A stretch of 64,000 nt of DNA from Clostridium transplantifaecale (lineage in GTDB: Bacteria > Bacillota > Clostridia > Lachnospirales > Lachnospiraceae). Shown piece after piece: positions 34,500 to 41,402 of this stretch (the first letter of the stretch is position 1; each line of letters opens with the position of its first letter). Under the pieces are notes generated by a model. It had not been told where the DNA came from and ran no database searches. It saw only the letters and a list, made by a program, of their open reading frames with translations. Made by a program: the position numbers and the translations under genes. The DNA lies in the NCBI RefSeq assembly GCF_900626075.1, contig NZ_UYZY01000002.1, positions 806,001 through 870,000 of the forward strand, read 5' to 3'.

Positions 34500-35453
34500 A
34501 TGAAAATTGTAATATTGGACGGATATACAGAAAATCCCGGAGATCTGAGCTGGGAAGGTTTTGAAGCGTTAGGTGAGGTTACTGTATACGACAGAACTCC
34601 GGAGGATAAGATCACGGAGAGAATCGGAGACGCGGAGATTGTTATTATCAATAAGACACCGATCAGCAGGGAAACGCTGGATGTTTGCAGAAATATCAGA
34701 TACGTTGGCGTACTGGCTACCGGATTTAACGTAGTTGACATAAAAGCATGCAAAGAGGCGAGCGTGGTGGTAGCGAATATCCCTACCTACGGAACGGACG
34801 CAGTGGGACAGTTTGCCATCGCACTTTTGCTTGAAATCTGCCATCACGTGGCACATCACAGCAATGCGGTTCATGAGGGCCGTTGGTCATCGAACGAGGA
34901 CTGGTGTTTCTGGGATTATCCCCTGATTGAACTGGCCGATAAGACTATGGGTATTATCGGTTTCGGCCGGATTGGAAGGGCGACAGGCCGGATTGCAAAA
35001 GCCATGGGGATGCGCGTTATAGCCTATGACGGTTATCCGTGCGAGGAAGGCAGGGAACTGGGAGAGTACGTCGGCCTAGATGAGCTTCTTGCCCAGTCGG
35101 ATGTGATTGCTCTCCACTGTCCTCTGACGCCGGAGAATACCGGTCTTATCTGCAGGGCGACGATTGATAAAATGAAGGACGGTGTGATTATTCTCAATAA
35201 TTCCAGAGGTCCTCTGATTAACGAGGAGGATCTGGCGGAGGCCCTGAACCTGGGAAAGGTCTATGCCGCCGGACTGGATGTGGTGGGAGCGGAGCCAATC
35301 AGTATGGATAATCCTCTCCTGAAAGCAAAAAATTGTTTTATCACCCCCCACATTTCCTGGGCTCCGAGGGAATCCAGAAAACGGCTGATGGATTTGGCCG
35401 TAGACAATTTAAAAGCTTTCCTTGCCGGAAATCCAATCAATGTGGTGAATTAA
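34500..35453 (+). CDS. D-2-hydroxyacid dehydrogenase (hydroxypyruvate/glycerate reductase type)
   Basis: 317 residues. NAD-binding GIIGFGRIGRATGRIAKAMG (about 148-167) sits in the middle, as in the D-isomer-specific family. The catalytic Arg is in ILNNSRGPLINEEDL (about 230-244), the Glu about 28 residues later in DVVGAEPIS, and the His in FITPHISWAP near 285. It reduces 2-keto acids; the closest functional type is hydroxypyruvate or glyoxylate reductase. Because a glycerate kinase gene lies about 3 kb downstream, reduction of hydroxypyruvate to D-glycerate is the best guess. CAGGAGG precedes ATG 34500. Confidence 0.85.
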   Translation: MKIVILDGYTENPGDLSWEGFEALGEVTVYDRTPEDKITERIGDAEIVIINKTPISRETLDVCRNIRYVGVLATGFNVVDIKACKEASVVVANIPTYGTDAVGQFAIALLLEICHHVAHHSNAVHEGRWSSNEDWCFWDYPLIELADKTMGIIGFGRIGRATGRIAKAMGMRVIAYDGYPCEEGRELGEYVGLDELLAQSDVIALHCPLTPENTGLICRATIDKMKDGVIILNNSRGPLINEEDLAEALNLGKVYAAGLDVVGAEPISMDNPLLKAKNCFITPHISWAPRESRKRLMDLAVDNLKAFLAGNPINVVN

Positions 35454-35465
35454 CAGGCAATGATG

Positions 35466-35508
35466 AAAAGGGGATTTTACAGCGGAAGCTGGAGGATGCC
35501 CCTTTTTC
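35466..35508 (+). terminator. Terminator after the hydroxyacid dehydrogenase
   Basis: AAAAGGGG and CCCCTTTTT enclose an inner CAGC-GGAA-GCTG stem and are followed by T-rich DNA. Some read-through into pgi is possible because no obvious pgi promoter follows. Confidence 0.7.
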
Positions 35509-35617
35509 TATTAAAGACGGCAACCAGCCCGCCGGGTATGCGGGTTACCGTTCGGTTGGCGGGCGGCGTAAAGTTTACTGAGTGTGCTTTTCACTGCTTC
35601 ATTATGGAGGTTATAAT

Positions 35618-36931
35618 ATGAGGACATTAGAGTTTAATTATGAATATGCAATGAATTTTTTAGACAGTGACGAACTTGCCTGTTTTGGGCCTACCGTCAG
35701 GAACGCAAGGAATCTGTTGGTAAACCGGGAAGGGGAGGGCAGTGACTATCTGGGCTGGCTCGATCTTCCCGAAAACTATAATAAAGCAGAATTTGCGGCA
35801 ATCAAAGAGGCAGCGGAAAAGATTCGGAAGGATTCGGACGTCCTGCTTGTGATCGGAATCGGCGGTTCCTACCTGGGAGCGCGCGCGGCATATGAACTCT
35901 TGGCGGCAAACAGGCCGGAAGGGCCTGACAGGGAAGGTAAAACAGAACTTTACTTTGCGGGCAACAATCTGAGTTCCCTCTATATCGAAAATATTAAGAG
36001 TAAGCTTGCCGGAAAGGATTTTTCCATCAATGTAATATCCAAGTCGGGCACGACCACGGAACCTGCGGTTGCCTTCCGGATTTTTAAAGAACTGCTGGTG
36101 GAGAAGTACGGCGCGGACGAGGCAAAAGGCCGGATTTACTGTACCACCGACCGAAAAAGAGGAGCGCTGAAACAGATGGCGGATGAGGAGGGATACCGGA
36201 CTTTTGTCATTCCCGACGATGTGGGCGGCCGGTTTTCCGTTCTGACTCCGGTGGGACTCCTCCCTATTGCAGCGGCGGGGATCGACGTGGATGCTCTGCT
36301 GCGGGGAGCCGCCGATATGAGAAAAACGGCTCTCGGAGCGCCTCTGGAAGAAAATCCGGCTCTCCTTTATGCAGCGGTTCGAAATCTCCTTCACCGGAAA
36401 GGAAAGTCGGTGGAGATTCTGGTGAATTATGAACCGAATATGCAATATATTGCGGAGTGGTGCAAGCAGCTTTTTGCGGAGAGCGAAGGAAAGTCGGGAA
36501 AGGGGATTTTCCCAGCCTCGGTCAATATGACAACTGATCTTCATTCTCTGGGCCAGTTTATCCAGGACGGTTCCCGCATCATGTTTGAGACGGTGTTTGA
36601 AATTGAAGAATCCGGGGCCGAGATTATGCTCAAAAAAGAAGAAAAAGACCTGGACGGCCTGAATTATCTGGATGGAAAAACGCTGGACTTCGTCAACAGG
36701 AGCGCAATGAAGGGGACGATGAAGGCGCATGTCGAGGGCGGCGTCCCCAACCTGATCGTTCGGATGCCGGAACAGTCGGCGTACTGGCTCGGGCAGCTTT
36801 TCTATTTCTTTGAGTTTGCAATCGGGGTCAGCGGATATATATCGGGCATCAATCCGTTTAACCAGCCCGGAGTGGAAATGTATAAATCCAATATGTTCGC
36901 CCTTCTTGGAAAGCCGGGGTATACGGATTAA
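35618..36931 (+). CDS. pgi: Glucose-6-phosphate isomerase
   Basis: 437 residues from ATG 35618, seven bases after ATGGAGG; a longer frame from 35582 lacks a site. The phosphosugar isomerase (SIS) folds show [18 protein letters not shown] (about 78-95) and [19 protein letters not shown] (about 138-156), a [20 protein letters not shown] motif near 205, and [18 protein letters not shown] with the catalytic histidine near 310. [21 protein letters not shown] near the end holds the catalytic lysine. Length and motifs match the short Firmicute enzyme that interconverts glucose-6-phosphate and fructose-6-phosphate. It may serve central metabolism rather than the operon's special substrate. Confidence 0.95.
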   Translation: MRTLEFNYEYAMNFLDSDELACFGPTVRNARNLLVNREGEGSDYLGWLDLPENYNKAEFAAIKEAAEKIRKDSDVLLVIGIGGSYLGARAAYELLAANRPEGPDREGKTELYFAGNNLSSLYIENIKSKLAGKDFSINVISKSGTTTEPAVAFRIFKELLVEKYGADEAKGRIYCTTDRKRGALKQMADEEGYRTFVIPDDVGGRFSVLTPVGLLPIAAAGIDVDALLRGAADMRKTALGAPLEENPALLYAAVRNLLHRKGKSVEILVNYEPNMQYIAEWCKQLFAESEGKSGKGIFPASVNMTTDLHSLGQFIQDGSRIMFETVFEIEESGAEIMLKKEEKDLDGLNYLDGKTLDFVNRSAMKGTMKAHVEGGVPNLIVRMPEQSAYWLGQLFYFFEFAIGVSGYISGINPFNQPGVEMYKSNMFALLGKPGYTD

Positions 36932-37070
36932 GCGGCAAAGGATTAAGTATATGTTATGGCCCGCGCCGGGTTACAAGCGCGTGTCTGAACATGAGGTGAA
37001 CAGTTACAGAATTCTTCCATGCAGGAATAATTGTATGATATAATGTCTGCGTAAGCGGATATTGTATCAT
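36932..37070. other. Gap after pgi, no gene seen
   Basis: A TATAAT occurs at 37039-37044 without a good -35. Otherwise unremarkable sequence leads into the direct repeats at 37071-37262. Confidence 0.4.
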
Positions 37071-37262
37071 GCGCATACCGTTTTCTGGGTCCACCGCAGA
37101 AATGCGGGCGCTAAGTTCCGTCGGAGACACGTATTCACGAAGTGAATATGGTGTCATGTGCGCGTAGCGAACATGATACTGCGCATACCGTTTTCTGAGT
37201 CTACCGCAGAAATACGGGCGCTAAGTTCCGTCGGAGACACGTATTCACGAAGTGAATATGGT
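37071..37262 (+). repeat. Two direct copies of an ~82-nt structured repeat, 110-nt period
   Basis: 37071-37152 and 37181-37262 differ at only three positions. Each holds CCGCAGAAATRCGG, GCGCTAAGTTCCGTCGGAGACACG and a perfect ATTCAC-GAA-GTGAAT hairpin. The 28 bases between them form their own hairpin (TCATGT...ACATGA, 37154-37176). The second copy runs into TATAAT (37262-37267), a possible -10 for the RpiR gene. Confidence 0.8.
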
Positions 37263-37363
37263 ATAATATAACTGGTTAGAGCTGATATTGTAACTGCACA
37301 TCTTTGCTGCCGTAAAACCAGCAGGGGCAAACGGCGGCGTCAGAAAAGATAGGGGGAATTTGC

Positions 37364-38212
37364 GTGATTGAAGTAAGCTGCAAAGAAAAAATAAAGGGCA
37401 GTATGCATTTGCTTACCAACAGTGAGAGTAAAATAGCCAAATACGTACTTGACAATTATAATGAGACACTGAACTATAACGTGTCGGAGCTGGCTGATAA
37501 AGCCGGAGTCAGCGACGCCTCGGTCGTCCGTTTCTGCAAGAGCCTGGGCTATAAAGGATTCCAGGATTTTAAAATCAGCGCGGCGCGTGACATTTTGCCG
37601 CGTGACCGCTATTTCAATCCCAGCCTGGAACAGAACGACGATGTGGAGACAATCTGCAAAAAGATATTTAATCTGGAGATGGCGGCTCTCAACAGAACGT
37701 TTTCCCTGATTAATTTTAGCGATATGGAGGCGGCCTGCGAGGCCATCAGCAGGGCGGACAAGGTTCTGGCCATGGGCAGCGGCGGGAGCCTGATTGTGGC
37801 AAAGGATATGCAGCACAAACTCATGAAAATCGGTGTCCAGTCATTTGTCCATGATGACATCGATCTGCAGATGATGGCGGCATCTCTGCTGACAGATAAA
37901 GATGTTGCTATCTGCATTTCCCATTCTGGCAGCAACCGCAATATACTGAGCGGGCTGAAGCTGGCCCACGACAACGGCGCCACGACGATCGCACTGACGG
38001 GACAGGGAAAGACGCCGATTGCCAACACCGCGGATATTGCGCTGTATGTGGCGTCGGAGAAAACTATGTTCCGCTCCGAATCTGCGAGTACGAGAATCGC
38101 CCAGTTGTCCATGATTGATTCCATGGTGTCCATTATTGCGTTTAAAAATTATGAGAAGTCATACCGGGCCGTCCAGCAGACGAGGCAGGCGACGGCGGAG
38201 AATAAATTCTGA
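37364..38212 (+). CDS. MurR/RpiR family transcriptional regulator
   Basis: 282 residues from GTG 37364, preceded by AGGGGG. The N-terminal helix-turn-helix (about 1-80) shows the family pattern NYNVSELADKAGVSDASVVR then FCKSLGYKGFQDFK. Residues about 125-255 form a SIS sugar-phosphate-binding domain, with KVLAMGSGGSLIVAKDMQHK and ICISHSGSNRNIL. Such proteins sense a phosphosugar and control nearby catabolic genes. The position between pgi and glycerate kinase suggests that it regulates this region. It is a candidate to bind the iterons at 26691-26775, though this is inference only. Confidence 0.9.
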   Translation: MIEVSCKEKIKGSMHLLTNSESKIAKYVLDNYNETLNYNVSELADKAGVSDASVVRFCKSLGYKGFQDFKISAARDILPRDRYFNPSLEQNDDVETICKKIFNLEMAALNRTFSLINFSDMEAACEAISRADKVLAMGSGGSLIVAKDMQHKLMKIGVQSFVHDDIDLQMMAASLLTDKDVAICISHSGSNRNILSGLKLAHDNGATTIALTGQGKTPIANTADIALYVASEKTMFRSESASTRIAQLSMIDSMVSIIAFKNYEKSYRAVQQTRQATAENKF

Positions 38213-38231
38213 TTTTAACGGGAGGAGTAGG

Positions 38232-39377
38232 ATGAAGGTAACTATTGCAATTGACTCACTGAAAGGGAGCCTGACTTCCCTGGAGGCTGGAGAGGCGGCC
38301 GCGGAGGGCATCAGGAGAGTATACGGGGATGCCGCCGTCTGTGTGCGCCCCCTGGCTGACGGAGGAGAGGGGACCGTGCAGGCCCTGGCCTGCGGAATGG
38401 GCGGAATGCTTAGAAAAGTCACCGTTACCGGGCCTTTAGGGGAGCCGGTGGACTGTGAATACGGGATTATTAAGGAGAGCAGAACTGCGGTCGTAGAGAT
38501 GGCCGGAGCAGCCGGAATTACCCTTGTTTCAGACGCGGAGCGCAATCCGCTCTATGCGACTACATACGGAGTCGGCGAAGTAATCAGGGATGCAATTGCA
38601 AACGGCTGCCGGAGATTTGTCGTGGGAATCGGAGGAAGCGCCACCAATGACGGCGGCGTGGGAATGCTGCAGGCGCTGGGATATGGGATCCTGGACGGAG
38701 ACGGTGCACAGGTGCCATTCGGCGCCGCCGGTCTTGAAAGAATCATATCCATCACCGATGACAACGTGCTGCCGGAGCTATCCGAGTGCACGTTCCGGAT
38801 TGCCTGCGACGTGACGAACCCCCTCTGTGGGGATAAGGGATGCAGCGCCGTGTTCGGCCCTCAGAAAGGTGCGGATCCGGATATGATCCGCCGGATGGAT
38901 GAGTGGCTGATGCAGTTCGCCGCGCTTGCGCAGAAGAAATACCCGAATGCCGATCCGAAATATCCGGGAACGGGTGCCGCGGGAGGCCTTGGTTTTGCAT
39001 TCCTTGGCTTTACAAATGCGGTTCTGGAATCAGGAGTGAAGATTGTTCTCGATGAAACAAGGCTGGACGAATACGTCAGGGATGCCGATATCGTCGTCAC
39101 AGGAGAGGGCAGGCTGGACGGCCAGACCGTGATGGGAAAGGCTCCCATCGGAGTGGCCCGGACGGCAAAGAAGTACGGGAAAACGGTCATTGGATTGTCC
39201 GGCTGTGTGACCAGGGATGCGGTGGCCTGTAACGCGGAGGGCATCGACGCATTTTTCCCGATTCTGCGGACCGTGGTCAGCCTGGAAGAGGCTATGGAGG
39301 CGGAGACCGCGGGGAGAAACCTGGCGGATACGGCGGAGCAGGTATTCCGGCTGATTCATACCCTGAAGGAACAGTAA
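38232..39377 (+). CDS. glxK: Glycerate kinase (GlxK/GarK family)
   Basis: 381 residues from ATG 38232 with GGAGGAG five bases upstream; an upstream open extension overlaps the regulator gene and is rejected. Family signatures: the N-terminal IAIDSLKGSLTSLEAGEAAA (5-24), RPLADGGEGTVQAL near 43, GIGGSATNDGGVGMLQALG near 135, and VTGEGRLDGQTVMGKAPIGV near 285. The enzyme phosphorylates D-glycerate to 2-phosphoglycerate, feeding lower glycolysis. With the hydroxypyruvate-type reductase at 34500 it would complete a hydroxypyruvate-glycerate-phosphoglycerate route. It is the last gene before a bidirectional terminator. Confidence 0.93.
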   Translation: MKVTIAIDSLKGSLTSLEAGEAAAEGIRRVYGDAAVCVRPLADGGEGTVQALACGMGGMLRKVTVTGPLGEPVDCEYGIIKESRTAVVEMAGAAGITLVSDAERNPLYATTYGVGEVIRDAIANGCRRFVVGIGGSATNDGGVGMLQALGYGILDGDGAQVPFGAAGLERIISITDDNVLPELSECTFRIACDVTNPLCGDKGCSAVFGPQKGADPDMIRRMDEWLMQFAALAQKKYPNADPKYPGTGAAGGLGFAFLGFTNAVLESGVKIVLDETRLDEYVRDADIVVTGEGRLDGQTVMGKAPIGVARTAKKYGKTVIGLSGCVTRDAVACNAEGIDAFFPILRTVVSLEEAMEAETAGRNLADTAEQVFRLIHTLKEQ

Positions 39378-39439
39378 ATTGTATATTGCATACAGAATGC
39401 CGCGGATGTCCCATACCGCTATAACAATTGTTACCACCA

Positions 39440-39489
39440 TAAAAGCCAATACCGGCCGCTGCTGTTACGCAGGACCGGTATTGGCTTTT
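39440..39489. terminator. Bidirectional terminator between glxK and hutH
   Basis: AAAAGCCAATACCGG and CCGGTATTGGCTTTT form a perfect 15-bp stem with A/T runs on both sides. It serves the convergent glycerate kinase and hutH genes. Confidence 0.9.
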
Positions 39490-39580
39490 ATGGGTTCAAA
39501 GTTCAGTGAGTTTGGCTGCCCCGGTATTCGAGGGTCCACGGACAGCCTTAATAAGGATAGGTTGAATATATTGTAAAGGC

Positions 39581-41104
39581 TTATAAAGCCAGTTTACCAA
39601 CAGCTTTTTCTGCGGCTTCTACAAATTCGCCGTCTTTTAATACTTTAAAGATCTTGTTCATGTCTTTGTAGATAGCGCGGTCTGTTTCCATGAAGGATAC
39701 TTCGCGGCGTACCAGGTCATAAACGGCCTTTGTACCTTTGCCGAGTTTGTCGGCGCCCTTGAAATCAGCAGCCTGTGCAGCACAGATAAGCTCGATAGCC
39801 AGTACATGCTCTGCATGGTCGATGATGGTTGCTGCTTTACGGGAAGCGATGGTACCCATACTTACATGGTCTTCCTGGTTGGCGGATGTTGGGATGCTGT
39901 CTACGCTGGCCGGATGAGCCAGAACTTTATTCTCGGAAACAAGAGCTGCTGCAGCGTACTGTGCAACCATGAATCCATCATTGATTCCTTCTTCTACACA
40001 TAAGAAGCCCGGAAGTCCGCTGAGCTGCGGGTTAACAAGGCGCTCAATTCTGCGCTCTGCAACGTTTGCAAACTCTGCCATAGCGATTCCCAGAGTATCC
40101 ATAGCGATAGCAACAGGCTGTCCGTGGAAGTTTCCGCCGGAGAAGATGTCGCCGTTATCCGGGAAGATAATTGGGTTGTCTGTTACGGAGTTGATCTCTG
40201 TCTCGATTACGCCTCTTACATAGTCGAGGGCAAGGCGGCTTGCGCCGTGAATCTGAGGCAGGCAGCGTAAGGAATATGCATCCTGCACACGGATCTGTCC
40301 CTGTCTGGTGGTCAGCTTGCTGTCCTGTAAAAGCTGGAGCATGTTGGCGGCAACGTCAACCTGGCCCTTGTGAGGACGAACCATCTGGATTCTTGGATCG
40401 TATGGGTCGATAATGCCTTCCAGGGAATCTACGGTAAGAGCAGAAGTGATATCTGCCATCTTTGTCAAAATTTCAGCGTCATGGATTGCCAGGCTGGCTA
40501 CGCCAAGCATAGCGCAGGTACCGTTGATTAAAGCCAGGCCCTCTTTTGCTTTTAATGTAACTACGGGGATTCCGGCTGCTTCCATTGCTGCGCGGCCTTC
40601 CATTACTTTACCCTCGTATTCTGCTTCACCTTCTCCGATCATCGGAAGAACCATATGAGCCAGTGGGCACAGGTCGCCGCTGGAACCTACGGAGCCTTTT
40701 TCAGGAATAACAGGATGAACGCCCTTGTTGATCATGGCAATCAGGGTCTCTACGGTAGATAAACGGATACCGGAGAATCCTTTAGCCAGAGCATTTACAC
40801 GCAGCAGCATGATAGCTCTTGTAACATCCTGTTTAAATGGATCGCCTACGCCAACGGCGTCGGATAAGATCAGGTTTAACTGCAGTTTGTCCAGTTCATT
40901 TTCTGATATTGCCACATTTACGAATTTACCAAAACCTGTGTTAAGTCCGTAAATAACTTTCTTTTCTTCAATGTTTTTCTCTACGATATCACGGGAAATC
41001 TGAATATTTTTTTTGGCCTCTTCGCTTAAGCCCACTTCTGCCTTATTGCGGGCAATGTCCACCACCTGATCAATTGTCAGGCTGTTGCCGTCCAGAAAAA
41101 TCAT
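39581..41104 (-). CDS. hutH: Histidine ammonia-lyase
   Basis: 507 residues from the ATG at 41104, ten bases after GGAGGG; an in-frame ATG at 41122 lies upstream of that site. It removes ammonia from histidine to give urocanate, the first step of histidine degradation. The prosthetic MIO group forms from the tripeptide before D144; here it reads Ser141-Ser142-Gly143 in GSVGSSGDLCPLAHM, whereas most HutH have Ala-Ser-Gly. IYGLNTGFGKF near 51 with the catalytic Tyr and FSGGNFHGQPVAIAMD near 322 are intact. The rest of the pathway is encoded about 5-10 kb away on the same strand. Its promoter carries the BTAD-type repeat box. Ribosome site, length and motifs all indicate a working enzyme. Confidence 0.97.
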   Translation of the reverse strand: MIFLDGNSLTIDQVVDIARNKAEVGLSEEAKKNIQISRDIVEKNIEEKKVIYGLNTGFGKFVNVAISENELDKLQLNLILSDAVGVGDPFKQDVTRAIMLLRVNALAKGFSGIRLSTVETLIAMINKGVHPVIPEKGSVGSSGDLCPLAHMVLPMIGEGEAEYEGKVMEGRAAMEAAGIPVVTLKAKEGLALINGTCAMLGVASLAIHDAEILTKMADITSALTVDSLEGIIDPYDPRIQMVRPHKGQVDVAANMLQLLQDSKLTTRQGQIRVQDAYSLRCLPQIHGASRLALDYVRGVIETEINSVTDNPIIFPDNGDIFSGGNFHGQPVAIAMDTLGIAMAEFANVAERRIERLVNPQLSGLPGFLCVEEGINDGFMVAQYAAAALVSENKVLAHPASVDSIPTSANQEDHVSMGTIASRKAATIIDHAEHVLAIELICAAQAADFKGADKLGKGTKAVYDLVRREVSFMETDRAIYKDMNKIFKVLKDGEFVEAAEKAVGKLAL

Positions 41105-41169
41105 AATATGTAAACCCTCCAATCACATAATTTGCCGCTTTGGCGGCCGTTCGTTGTTTTGATGTTTTT

Positions 41170-41203
41170 AGTCTACACCCTGGCTGTCGATAAACTGTCG
41201 ATG
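41170..41203 (-). promoter_or_regulatory. hutH promoter with 11-bp direct repeats (candidate BTAD-regulator site)
   Basis: Read on the minus strand, ATCGACAGTTTATCGACAG (41202-41184) holds two perfect 8-bp repeats with an 11-bp period. Eight bases (CCAGGGTG) separate them from TAGACT (41175-41170), the likely -10. No TTGACA-like -35 is present; the repeats occupy that position. The hutU promoter at 51289-51322 has the same order and spacing. Confidence 0.65.
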
Positions 41204-41327
41204 CCGGAGCCTGTACTAGATTATATTCGATTTTTTTCTAAAACAGAAGCAAATCTTTTATCGTCGTTATACAGGCGGGTTAATGGAAAGTTTTATTTCG
41301 TAATACTTTACAAAAATAAGTTGTGTT

Positions 41328-41357
41328 TTGTTGCGAATTTATGAGATATGCTTTAAT
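41328..41357 (+). promoter_or_regulatory. Possible promoter of the BTAD regulator
   Basis: TTGTTG (41328-41333), 18-base spacer, TTTAAT (41352-41357), about 45 bases before ATG 41403. It is weak and uncertain. The 298-base divergent region holds no other gene. Confidence 0.35.
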
Positions 41358-41402
41358 ATTGTATAGGGAACATTCAGACATGACTTGGGGAGGGCTTACT
41401 TG

